DNA from: a virus
Virus record (IMG/VR): IMGVR_UViG_3300027759_000407
Location: 1-24,462 of that record
Length of the DNA: 24,462 nt
Reading direction: 5' to 3' (one strand)
Shown here: positions 1-6,972 of the stretch, one piece after another
How the letters are laid out: each line of letters opens with the position of its first letter
Numbering within the stretch: position 1 is the stretch's first letter
Program-made: the position numbers and the translations under genes
The notes under the pieces: model-generated
The model's database searches: none
What the model saw: only the letters and a program-made list of their open reading frames with translations
What the model was told of the DNA's origin: nothing

Positions 1-1
1 G

Positions 2-364
2 GCTGCAGGTGTAGATGCAGATGAAAAAAGAATAAAAGACTTTCGTCCAATTTGGTGGCTCAGCACTCGCGGAAAAGATATCGGCGGGTTAAGGATGACC
101 GATCAATGTTTAGATTTTCTAATTGATAAAGCAGAAATTAAAATCTATAAAATAGATATTCCAAAAGAGCTTACTATAAGTTCGCAGGTACTTGTTTGGC
201 TTGATCAATATCTAGACACTCCATTCCATTTAACTAAAAAACACATAACTGTAATATCTGAAAAAGCAGCATTTGAGCTTTATCTATTTTCAGGCGATGT
301 TAAGAAGTTTGGCACTGCAAGATCTTTAGCAAAAAGACTGCGCCAAGAATCCACCTCCGAATAA
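2..364 (+). CDS. Conserved phage hypothetical protein, 5'-truncated
   Basis: The reading frame is open from the first full codon of the window to a TAA at 362-364, giving about 120 visible residues. An ATG lies at 95, but the coding sequence before it (with PIWWLSTRGKDIGGLR) continues smoothly into the rest. The purine run AAGG also touches that ATG with no spacing, so I take the gene as cut by the window edge rather than starting at 95. The protein is small, soluble and mixed alpha/beta, with no signal peptide or membrane segment. A pattern of a Trp-rich segment, GGLRMTD and a later FELYLFSGDVKKFG recalls a conserved unnamed protein of marine T4-like phages. That is recalled similarity, not a search. 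No function is assigned. It heads a row of five + strand genes. Confidence 0.7.
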   Translation, partial: AAGVDADEKRIKDFRPIWWLSTRGKDIGGLRMTDQCLDFLIDKAEIKIYKIDIPKELTISSQVLVWLDQYLDTPFHLTKKHITVISEKAAFELYLFSGDVKKFGTARSLAKRLRQESTSE

Positions 365-372
365 TAACACTA

Positions 373-380
373 TATAAATA
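373..380 (+). promoter_or_regulatory. T4-type late promoter octamer TATAAATA
   Basis: An exact TATAAATA lies in the 23-base gap between two genes. In T4-like phages this octamer is the late promoter recognised by the gp55 sigma factor with gp33 and the gp45 clamp. Transcription normally begins about six bases past the octamer, that is around 386-388. This would drive the four genes from 388 to 1861 late in infection. The predicted start falls on or next to the ATG at 388. Confidence 0.75.
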
Positions 381-387
381 TTTCACC

Positions 388-666
388 ATGTTCGATCTAA
401 ACCCTTTAGAAGTTTTAAACAAACGATCACTATCTCATATTCCTCCGCATTTTGCGAAGTTTAAAATTGATGATAGAGGAGTTAGTTTTGGCAGCGATAA
501 TCTAGAAAATTGGATCCGTAATCGATTAAAAGGTCGGTACGCAATTGCCAAACAGCCTACTATTGACAAAGACGAACATTTAAAAACAGCCACGTTTGTG
601 GCTTTTGAAGATCAAAAAGAACTAACATACTTTATGTTAGCCTGTCCACATTTAAGGAGAAACTAA
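388..666 (+). CDS. Conserved phage hypothetical protein (92 aa)
   Basis: A small soluble protein that starts MFDLNPLEV and ends FMLACPHLRRN. No catalytic motif, signal peptide or transmembrane segment is visible. The look of the two ends (NPLEVLNKR, an IPPHF motif, an acidic middle and a final ACPHLRR) matches my memory of a conserved unnamed gene in marine T4-like phages. No function can be given. There is no Shine-Dalgarno sequence before the ATG. Instead a late promoter octamer lies only seven bases upstream, so the message may be leaderless. The stop TAA overlaps the next ATG by one base (TAATG), which implies translational coupling. Confidence 0.8.
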   Translation: MFDLNPLEVLNKRSLSHIPPHFAKFKIDDRGVSFGSDNLENWIRNRLKGRYAIAKQPTIDKDEHLKTATFVAFEDQKELTYFMLACPHLRRN

Positions 667-908
667 TGGACCAACAAGAAAGCAAAGTATCACCGGGCGC
701 TCCAGTAGAGCCAACCACTGCACCAGCTGCCGAAGCTAATGGTCAGGGCGGGGCAGATCTTAACATCAATGATCTTGCAGCATTGCGTAGTATCATTGAT
801 GTAGCAAGTTCACGTGGAGCATTTAAGGCTGCTGAGTTAGAAGCTGTAGGTAAAATTTATAATAAACTTAACACTTTCCTAGAGTCAGTGACTGCTAAAA
901 AGGAATAA
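666..908 (+). CDS. Conserved T4-like phage hypothetical protein (80 aa)
   Basis: The N-terminal 30 residues are low-complexity and rich in Pro, Ala and Gly, probably disordered. Residues about 31-75 form a compact helical segment (LNINDLAALRSIIDVASSRG, then AFKAAELEAVGKIYNKLN). The disordered tail plus short helical domain is typical of a small unnamed protein widespread in marine T4-like phages. That is recalled similarity. It is preceded by a clear AAGGAG at 654-659 with good spacing to the ATG, and is coupled by TAATG to the gene before it. The next gene begins two bases after its stop. Function unknown. A structural or assembly-cofactor role is only a guess from its size and late promoter. 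Confidence 0.8.
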   Translation: MDQQESKVSPGAPVEPTTAPAAEANGQGGADLNINDLAALRSIIDVASSRGAFKAAELEAVGKIYNKLNTFLESVTAKKE

Positions 909-909
909 T

Positions 910-1563
910 ATGGCTAATCCAGTTAAACACGTTGGCAGGATCAAAAACACTGGAGTTAAAGTAATTACAGTGTTTAGAACCCTTCCGGGAGAATCAGACT
1001 CAGCTTTAGTGATTCAAGTTAATCAACTTAAAGATGAATACCATGATGCAATTATGCAATTGCTTGAAACTGATCAAGCACAAGAAGCATTTGAATTTGG
1101 AGAGATGTTATTTATTCGTCATTTCCCAGATGGGCGTCCAATGCTATCAGCATTACAACAAGACGGAAGATTGCAAAAAGTATCTACTAGCGATGTTTTA
1201 ATGACTCCGACTGTTAATGCTTCTGTTCCGTTGGATCAATTAAATGTTCTAATTGCTGAACAGAAGAACTGTGCTGTTGACGAATTATGCAATTTTGTCA
1301 GCGGAGCACAGGCTAATGCTCAGGCTAAGAAAGCACAAGAAGACAAGAAAAATTCTGCGCCAACTACCGAAGCAGTTTCTGCGCCCGTAAGAGCTCAGGC
1401 AGCACCCGATGCTGTTCTTACAGATACAGACATTGCCAAGAGTTATCGTAGTCAAGCTGATTCAATGTACAAAGAAGCTGCAAGACTTCGTAAAGAAGCA
1501 GATGCTTTAGATCCTCCAAAGAAGAAAGCCACTGCAAAAACATCTGAAGAGGCTGGTGTCTAA
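910..1563 (+). CDS. Conserved T4-like phage hypothetical protein (217 aa)
   Basis: Two parts are visible. Residues 1-130 form a folded domain (MANPVKHVGRIKNTG at the start, then GEMLFIRHFPDGRPML, then LNVLIAEQKNCAVDELCNF). From about 130 onward it is an Ala/Gln/Lys-rich, probably helical or disordered tail ending in a basic and acidic stretch. I recognise the folded part as a conserved unnamed protein of marine T4-like phages but know no function. A purine-rich AAGGA lies just upstream of the ATG. The gene starts two bases after the previous stop, and its own 3' end overlaps the next gene by eight bases. No enzyme motif is visible. Confidence 0.8.
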   Translation: MANPVKHVGRIKNTGVKVITVFRTLPGESDSALVIQVNQLKDEYHDAIMQLLETDQAQEAFEFGEMLFIRHFPDGRPMLSALQQDGRLQKVSTSDVLMTPTVNASVPLDQLNVLIAEQKNCAVDELCNFVSGAQANAQAKKAQEDKKNSAPTTEAVSAPVRAQAAPDAVLTDTDIAKSYRSQADSMYKEAARLRKEADALDPPKKKATAKTSEEAGV

Positions 1564-1861
1564 GGCATTATTCAAACCGCCCAGACATTTGGTTAAAGAA
1601 TGGCCAGAGGTCTTTGAGGACCTCTACATGAATACAATGCCTGTAGCCTATCTGATACTTTTGCGGTTAGAATTTACTAATGGTCGGATATGGGAAATCA
1701 ATGTTCAAGAGCAATTGGCAAACGCCGAAGCTGACGAAATTGCTAACAAGCTCTTGAATATATTTCAGGAGTATAGGAATGATATTAAAAAGATAGATTT
1801 TCAAATGGATGTAGAACGTTTAAAAAACGACATCCAGGAAAGTTCTAAAAATCTTTTATGA
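1556..1861 (+). CDS. Conserved phage hypothetical protein (101 aa), GTG start
   Basis: The start codon is GTG at 1556, inside the end of the previous gene (eight-base overlap). The next in-frame ATG would remove the conserved-looking beginning (KPPRHLVKEWPEVFEDLYM), so GTG is preferred. A weak GAAGAGG at 1546-1552 may act as ribosome binding site. The N-terminal half looks like a small alpha/beta fold with GRIWEINV; the C-terminal half is a charged amphipathic helix that could form a coiled coil. I recall similar unnamed proteins in marine T4-like phages; no function is known to me. It is the last gene of the + strand row. Its final 17 bases overlap the end of the convergent - strand gene, with no hairpin terminator visible between them. 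Confidence 0.78.
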   Translation: MSKALFKPPRHLVKEWPEVFEDLYMNTMPVAYLILLRLEFTNGRIWEINVQEQLANAEADEIANKLLNIFQEYRNDIKKIDFQMDVERLKNDIQESSKNLL

Positions 1862-3053
1862 AATATGATTCTGTTGAGTCAATAACACGATCAAGCATAA
1901 TTTTTTTAAAATCTAAAGTTTTATAATGATAGAAATTATGTTTGATCGTGTTGTTCCATTTATAAATTGCAGTTCGTCTACTTTCAGGATCTTGCACACA
2001 CCAATTTCTTAAAGATTGGTGAAACTGTAAAAATCGGTTGCTGTCATCGGCAATATCATCATAACTTTGATCAAGGCCGTCAAAGTCAGTTATAAATCCC
2101 CAGCTTCTTAATTTTCTTAGAGTGCCGCTTTGCCCTAATATCACAAAGGGATGACCTACTAATAACGGTCTAAATGTTTTTTCAGTAATGAACAATCCGC
2201 CTGTTTGATTAAAATGACTTTCAGTTACAACTGTTAGTTGACTATTTTCATATATTTCAAGATTGTTAATTAAGTTTGGTACTTGGTTCACTAGATCTGC
2301 TACATCTACAGTCTTGGGATAGTTAGCTGTTAATACAGATTTATAATGATTGTATTCTACTGTTTGGTATATCGGTGTATCAATACTGTGTGTACTAAAC
2401 CAAGCTCCACCGCTTACTAGACCTTGTAATTTATTCTCAGCAAGAAAATATAGATGTTCTGTTCTATGATTTCTATGAGCACGGTTTAAACTATTAAAAG
2501 GTAAGCAATGATCTTTTATAGTAACAGGCTGTGTTAAATGTACAGAATTGTTTGAAGTTTTTCCGTCCCACTCGATTCCTTCTTGAAATTCTATTAGTTC
2601 ATCTTGATTATGTTGATTACACCAGTCTGCATATTGTTGTCTTGCATTCAAGTTACCGGAAATTATTAGTAGTCCGTGTTTTGGCAACCTTAATAGTTTA
2701 ACAGTATTGTGCAAATGCAAGAACCCATCAAAATCTTCTTTGGTAAAATTGTCTCCCTCTACAATTGACAAAATAACAATTCTTAATTTTTTATTTTTAA
2801 CAGCAGAAATAACTTTACTTCGAATATCTAATAAAATATTTGAACTAGGCTTCGATATTTTTGCACACCAAAGACTAGGTATTTTGCTAACTTCAATTAG
2901 ATATATTCCTGGAGAATCATAGCTATCAGAATATACAGGTGTAAAATCTGACTTTAATAAACTTTCTTTTAATTCCTGTAGGGTTCTTACATTGTTAATT
3001 TGTTCTATATAAGAAAGATTAACGTTGTTGCAATCATCAAAATAACAAAGCAT
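1845..3053 (-). CDS. Putative phage/marine glycosyltransferase-like protein (402 aa)
   Basis: Two motifs define it. The first is LNRAHRNHR at residues 189-197. The second is a C-terminal block with VVTESH at 275-280, ITEKTFRP at 289-296 and HPFVILG at 301-307, followed by a SWGF and SYDDI pattern near 317-333. The same two motifs occur in the 430-residue protein at 6944-8236 and in the C-terminal half of the 705-residue protein, so this is a local paralogous family. The block with Glu before an EKT motif and a Gly/Pro-rich strand resembles the nucleotide-sugar site of GT-B transferases (GT10 and exostosin types), hence the call; donor and acceptor are unknown. Translation is coupled to the upstream methyltransferase by TAATG, with AGAGGA just before. 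It is the last gene of the - strand row and ends in TAG. Confidence 0.65.
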   Translation of the reverse strand: MLCYFDDCNNVNLSYIEQINNVRTLQELKESLLKSDFTPVYSDSYDSPGIYLIEVSKIPSLWCAKISKPSSNILLDIRSKVISAVKNKKLRIVILSIVEGDNFTKEDFDGFLHLHNTVKLLRLPKHGLLIISGNLNARQQYADWCNQHNQDELIEFQEGIEWDGKTSNNSVHLTQPVTIKDHCLPFNSLNRAHRNHRTEHLYFLAENKLQGLVSGGAWFSTHSIDTPIYQTVEYNHYKSVLTANYPKTVDVADLVNQVPNLINNLEIYENSQLTVVTESHFNQTGGLFITEKTFRPLLVGHPFVILGQSGTLRKLRSWGFITDFDGLDQSYDDIADDSNRFLQFHQSLRNWCVQDPESRRTAIYKWNNTIKHNFYHYKTLDFKKIMLDRVIDSTESYFIKDF

Positions 3054-3637
3054 TATAATCCTCTAGAAAGTATAACTCCATTATTGCCCGAATAGACTAT
3101 TTTGTAATTATGAATCAATAAAAAGGGAACTACCGCGCCAGACTTACCTATGTATATTCCTGCAGACTCAACATACGGTGTATCGTCACAGATAATCAAA
3201 GATTGTTCTGCCATATAGGGTAAACAATTGATCATTTGTTTAAGATGTTCAACCTGACTGCCTAAATTTGACCATTGAATATTATATTTGATATACTGTT
3301 CTTTGATCCTGTCAGCATTAAGTCCTGGATTAGACCAATCATAGTTGTCTAAATATAAAACTTTTATTTTTTTATTTAATGTTGGCAGAACTTCTTTAGC
3401 CCAGGTAGCGCCGTCTCTAATTTCCCATCTTATGTTTTCTAGATGAGTAAATTTATGTTTAACTTCGTCAACAATGTCAACAGTATAAAAAGGTAATTCT
3501 GTTCCCACAGACAATCCATTAAAAAACGGTGTTGACCCTTCGTCGCGGTCGCTGCCTATTTCTAATATTATATCTGTGTCTTTATTATAAGACAGCTGTT
3601 CTAAGTAAGGTTGAGCATTAAGATGAAAGTTTGACAT
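3053..3637 (-). CDS. Putative SAM-dependent methyltransferase (194 aa)
   Basis: A Rossmann-type class I methyltransferase pattern is visible. A glycine motif (ILEIGS at 24-29, followed by a DEGST turn) would bind the SAM methionine part. A strand ending in acidic residues follows (YTVDIVD at 51-57), then VLYLDNYDW at 93-101 and LIICDD at 147-152. This order fits the Methyltransf_24-like families often found in sugar and polysaccharide gene clusters. The glycine motif is less perfect (GSDRDEG) than the textbook GxGxG, so activity is likely but not certain. It is joined to both neighbours by one-base TAATG overlaps. Among glycosyltransferases and an epimerase, O-methylation of a sugar is the obvious inferred role. 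Confidence 0.65.
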   Translation of the reverse strand: MSNFHLNAQPYLEQLSYNKDTDIILEIGSDRDEGSTPFFNGLSVGTELPFYTVDIVDEVKHKFTHLENIRWEIRDGATWAKEVLPTLNKKIKVLYLDNYDWSNPGLNADRIKEQYIKYNIQWSNLGSQVEHLKQMINCLPYMAEQSLIICDDTPYVESAGIYIGKSGAVVPFLLIHNYKIVYSGNNGVILSRGL

Positions 3638-4341
3638 TATATAAATTGACTACGATGCGGGGGAGTTTCATGCGTAGCATTACTACTATAATAAAACTGA
3701 ATAAAATTTTGTCTTGTTACATTTTCAGGGCAAGTTAAAGGATTAGGGTGTCCGTGTATTAGGCGTTCATCATAATTCCAAATAGCTAATCTGTTAGGCT
3801 TGGGTGCAATTTTAACTAGACATTGAGTTTTATCAAAATCCCAAAATTCTAGATCGCCGCCCCAACTATCGTCCCATTCAGAATTCATATACAATATTAT
3901 ATTAACACGACGGGTAAGTCTAAGCTGCTCATTCCAATTGAAGTCATTATGCAGACCCAGGCTGTTTCCGCTAGATACACGAGTAATGCCGCCGCCACGA
4001 TAGTGTGGATCACCTACTAGTTTGTCAATGCCTGTCAGCTGCTCTATCCAGTTGAGAAATTGGGCTCCTTGAAAACTGTAGGCCATTGACTGTATTCTAG
4101 GAGTGCTGGTAAAGTTCCTACACTCTTTTCTATAACTTGTTCCGTTGCTGAACACAGTCCAATCAGTTTCCTGAAGGAAATCAACTTCAAAACTCAAGGT
4201 GTTGAATAGTTCTTCTGGTAGAAAATTGTCTATGATCGTATAAGGAACTGGAGAACCCGCAGCATGGCTTACTGCTAATTCAGCAGGGCTGTAATGCTGA
4301 TTCAATTCATTAAAGAATTTGTATATTTGACTGTGGCTCAA
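3637..4341 (-). CDS. 2-oxoglutarate/Fe(II)-dependent oxygenase (234 aa), TTG start
   Basis: The double-stranded beta-helix signature of the prolyl-4-hydroxylase-like superfamily is present. The metal pair is H131-x-D133 (in GLHNDFNW), followed by a strand RRVNIILYMN and a GGDLEFWD turn. The distal iron histidine is most likely H196 (LIHGHPNP), and R210 in TRQNFIQFYY is placed to hold 2-oxoglutarate. All expected ligands are present, so the enzyme should be active as a hydroxylase or related oxidase. The substrate is unknown; in this context a sugar, lipid or fibre side chain are options. The start is TTG, chosen because AAGGAG lies five bases upstream and no in-frame ATG is near. The beginning overlaps the epimerase fusion gene by 32 bases. 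Confidence 0.85.
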   Translation of the reverse strand: MSHSQIYKFFNELNQHYSPAELAVSHAAGSPVPYTIIDNFLPEELFNTLSFEVDFLQETDWTVFSNGTSYRKECRNFTSTPRIQSMAYSFQGAQFLNWIEQLTGIDKLVGDPHYRGGGITRVSSGNSLGLHNDFNWNEQLRLTRRVNIILYMNSEWDDSWGGDLEFWDFDKTQCLVKIAPKPNRLAIWNYDERLIHGHPNPLTCPENVTRQNFIQFYYSSNATHETPPHRSQFI

Positions 4342-6427
4342 AATGACTCCTTAAAAATTCAAACGATGTATTGTGTGATTTATTGTCTTTCTTAGAAAGC
4401 AATATTTCACGGTTTTTAGTTGCGATTAAACGACAATTAAACAACAGATCGTCGTATTGATCTTTTGGTAATTCTGATATTCTTTTTATTTCTGCAACTA
4501 TCATACTCAGTCTTTTGTGATTATCTTCTTCGAGATCGTATGATTCGTTTATATATGGACTAAATGTTTTAAATCCTAGACTACGGAAGTCTTCTAAGAA
4601 GTATGCTGTAGAAAATGCAATAAAGGGCTTGCCGCAGGCAATGGGCTTATTGGTTTTTTCTGTTATACTGCTTGGCGCTAGATCTCTTAACTTGCCCTTA
4701 CTGATATCTACATAATAAGACACATCGTAGTGTGTTTCTACTAGAATATGAAAATCTGCGTTTAGGATTGCATCGTAGGTTACATCACCCCATTTGTTTA
4801 GAACATTGTCGTTAACATCTAGTGCATAAGGCACTCCGGATAACCAAGTGTCTACCGTGGAATCTATTTTAAAATTCAGTGCCGTTAGATCTTTGGTCAT
4901 TGTGTCTTTGTCAAAGTATCTAACTTCACCATAGGGGAATATGTTGTAAAAACTATATCTGAAGTCTTTTAATAGATCCTGCTGCGCCAGTTTAGCATAT
5001 AGGTGCAGTCTCCAAGGACGATAATTTCTACTTAGCATACTGAATTTGTGTTCAGTGTGTTGATTATCGTGTATCTGTGTTTTTGCCAATAGATCGTTAA
5101 ACACTCCAATATTAACTCCGTAGACTGCTAGTTCAGTTAGTCTATCAGTTAAGAATTTCCTATGAACTTCGTCCATGACAATTATATACAGCTTTGCTGG
5201 ATGAATGTTTTTTTCTACAATTACTTGTTTGATATCGTGTGCTAGTTTATATGTAAATGTTTCGTTGCAATTTTCGTAGATAAATCTAGCAGTGGGATCT
5301 GTTCGTAGATGATCCCAATGTTTATTTTCCATACTGTCTATTAGGCCAACGCCTTCATGTAAATCATAATAATAATGGAAATAGTAAATTGTATCGGGCG
5401 CACATTCGCACTCGGATAATGGGGCCACAATATTTTTGTTTATTTTTAGATCATAGACCTTGCCTGTTTTACTAAAAATCTTTTTTTGACTTTTAATCCA
5501 GGCATAGGTCTTTTCTAGTCCGTACTCTAGTGTGTCAGCAGGGGCCCACCCTAATACGCCTTTGATATAATCATTATGGCTGTTGCGACCCATTACTCCT
5601 TGAGGACCAGGAATGTTTTTAATTGAAATATTTTTTCCGGCAATCTTAGCAATTAACATTACAAGATCATTAATGCTAATCATTCTTTCACTGCCAAGAT
5701 TAAGAGGTCCTTGAGTTTCTCCGTTAACTATTTTATGTATACCTTCAATGCATTCGTCAATGTACATAAAACTTCTAGTTTGATTACCTGGCCCCCAAAC
5801 TTCTACTTCGCCTGTGCTTTCAATTATCTTGCGGCAAAGTGCTGCTGGTGCTTTTTCTCTACCATCACACCAAGATCCAAGTGGTCCGAATACATTGTGT
5901 AGTCTAGCAATACGAACAATAAAATGATAATTTCTAGCATAGCTTAGGTATAGGCGTTCACTGAATAGTTTTTCCCAACCATACTCGCTGTCTGGTTCTG
6001 CAGGATATGCACTTTCTTCGCTGCACAGAGGGTTGTTGGGATCTAATTGATTATATTCGGGGTACACACAGGCGCTGCTGGTATAAAAAACTTTAAATAC
6101 TTTTTTCTTAACCATCTCATTGAGAATATTAAGATTTATTGTGGCACTATTATGCATGATATCAGCATCGTTATCGCCGGTGCTAATAAACCCTGCACCA
6201 CCCATATCTGCTGCTAGTTGATAGATACACCAAAGTTCTTCTATTACAACTTTAGCAACATCGTCTTGATTACGGAGATCAACAATGTGAAATTCGTCTG
6301 CATCTGTTTTACTAAATGAAGGATATTTTAAATCAGCACCTATAACATAATATCCTTGTTGCTTTAAACTAGTTACTAAATGAGTTCCAATAAACCCACC
6401 AGCTCCGCATACTAATACTTTTTTCAT
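4310..6427 (-). CDS. Fusion: GDP-mannose 3,5-epimerase + glycosyltransferase-like domain (705 aa)
   Basis: Residues 1-315 are an extended short-chain epimerase: NAD-binding GAGGFIG at 8-14, ADMGGAGFIS near 73-82, SSACVYPEY at 117-125, Tyr149-x3-Lys153, REKAPAALCRK at 190-200, and GPQGVMGRNS further on. These fit GDP-mannose 3,5-epimerase, which converts GDP-mannose to GDP-L-galactose and GDP-L-gulose. From memory, the plant enzyme's catalytic residues are C145, Y174, K178 and K217. Here C120, Y149, K153 and K192 stand at the same spacing (constant offset of 25). Residues about 340-705 are a second domain with LSRNYRPWR (465-473), ITEKTNKP (588-595), PFIAF and NESYD (627-631), shared with the 402- and 430-residue proteins and probably a glycosyltransferase. 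AAGGA precedes the ATG, which is coupled by TAATG. No stop or frameshift separates the halves. Confidence 0.85.
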   Translation of the reverse strand: MKKVLVCGAGGFIGTHLVTSLKQQGYYVIGADLKYPSFSKTDADEFHIVDLRNQDDVAKVVIEELWCIYQLAADMGGAGFISTGDNDADIMHNSATINLNILNEMVKKKVFKVFYTSSACVYPEYNQLDPNNPLCSEESAYPAEPDSEYGWEKLFSERLYLSYARNYHFIVRIARLHNVFGPLGSWCDGREKAPAALCRKIIESTGEVEVWGPGNQTRSFMYIDECIEGIHKIVNGETQGPLNLGSERMISINDLVMLIAKIAGKNISIKNIPGPQGVMGRNSHNDYIKGVLGWAPADTLEYGLEKTYAWIKSQKKIFSKTGKVYDLKINKNIVAPLSECECAPDTIYYFHYYYDLHEGVGLIDSMENKHWDHLRTDPTARFIYENCNETFTYKLAHDIKQVIVEKNIHPAKLYIIVMDEVHRKFLTDRLTELAVYGVNIGVFNDLLAKTQIHDNQHTEHKFSMLSRNYRPWRLHLYAKLAQQDLLKDFRYSFYNIFPYGEVRYFDKDTMTKDLTALNFKIDSTVDTWLSGVPYALDVNDNVLNKWGDVTYDAILNADFHILVETHYDVSYYVDISKGKLRDLAPSSITEKTNKPIACGKPFIAFSTAYFLEDFRSLGFKTFSPYINESYDLEEDNHKRLSMIVAEIKRISELPKDQYDDLLFNCRLIATKNREILLSKKDNKSHNTSFEFLRSHFEPQSNIQIL
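4347..4352 (-). promoter_or_regulatory. Ribosome binding site AAGGAG deciding a TTG start
   Basis: Read on the - strand, AAGGAG is followed by five bases and then TTG at 4341-4339. It lies inside the 3' end of the upstream epimerase fusion gene. This is the best Shine-Dalgarno match in the - strand block and is the reason for accepting a TTG start for the oxygenase. Confidence 0.7.
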
Positions 6428-6972
6428 TATTTTTCCTTTTTCTTTAACAATGTTAAAGATCCAACTGTTTTTACCATTTCAAAGTTATTTAATTTAACCA
6501 GTTGCTGTATATTTTTTTCTACATCAGGACAAAATTCATTGTGATCATGTATTAACAACAACCCGCCTATTTTTATAAATGAAGACCAACGATTAAGATT
6601 ATTATGTAATACAGGATCAAAATGTGTACCATCTTCAAAATATAAATCTATTTCTGTGTTCCAATCGTTAAAATCGGACCGTGCATTACCGCATAACACT
6701 TCTACATTATTATACTTAGACAATATATCTTTAACTCTTTTATATTCAATGTTTATTAGATCCGTGCTTTCTCCGTTAACTGAAAATAAATCAACTGTAT
6801 AAATTTTAATGTTAGGATTAGCTAGAGCCATTATTGTTGCCGATCCGCCAACTGCTGTTCCTATTTCAAATACTATTGAATCTGGAGGAATACCTGAAAC
6901 TATTTCTTTTAAGAATATTATTTCAGGAACAGTCATCATAGCATCATATTCCATATTTTTCCAAAAAGGCAT
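6427..6972 (-). CDS. Class I SAM-dependent methyltransferase (181 aa)
   Basis: The order of motifs is clear: VFEIGTAVGGS at 34-44 (SAM-binding glycine loop), YTVDLF at 58-63 (acidic strand end), DLYFEDGTHF at 109-118 and GGLLLIHDHN at 136-145. This is the typical arrangement of the Methyltransf_24 family, where the Asp-Gly-x-His pattern and the later His-Asp pair lie at the active site and may bind a metal. The 181 residues match a single minimal domain. The gene begins inside the end of the 430-residue glycosyltransferase gene (29-base overlap) and ends with TAA overlapping the epimerase fusion ATG. It is a more canonical methyltransferase than the 194-residue one. The inferred role is O-methylation of a sugar made by this block; the acceptor is unknown. 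Confidence 0.8.
   Translation of the reverse strand: MPFWKNMEYDAMMTVPEIIFLKEIVSGIPPDSIVFEIGTAVGGSATIMALANPNIKIYTVDLFSVNGESTDLINIEYKRVKDILSKYNNVEVLCGNARSDFNDWNTEIDLYFEDGTHFDPVLHNNLNRWSSFIKIGGLLLIHDHNEFCPDVEKNIQQLVKLNNFEMVKTVGSLTLLKKKEK

Noticed and set aside
93-97. ATG at 95 as the true start of the first gene
   Set aside because: The frame is open to the window edge and the upstream residues look conserved; the AAGG directly abuts the ATG, so spacing is wrong for ribosome binding.
1957-1964. TATAAATG on the - strand as a late promoter
   Set aside because: It lies inside the 402-residue coding sequence near its end with no gene start downstream, and is expected by chance in AT-rich DNA.
4310-6427. 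Fusion gene as two genes joined by a sequencing frameshift
   Set aside because: The frame is continuous, with no stop, start or binding site near the junction at residues 315-340, and the linker codons look normal.
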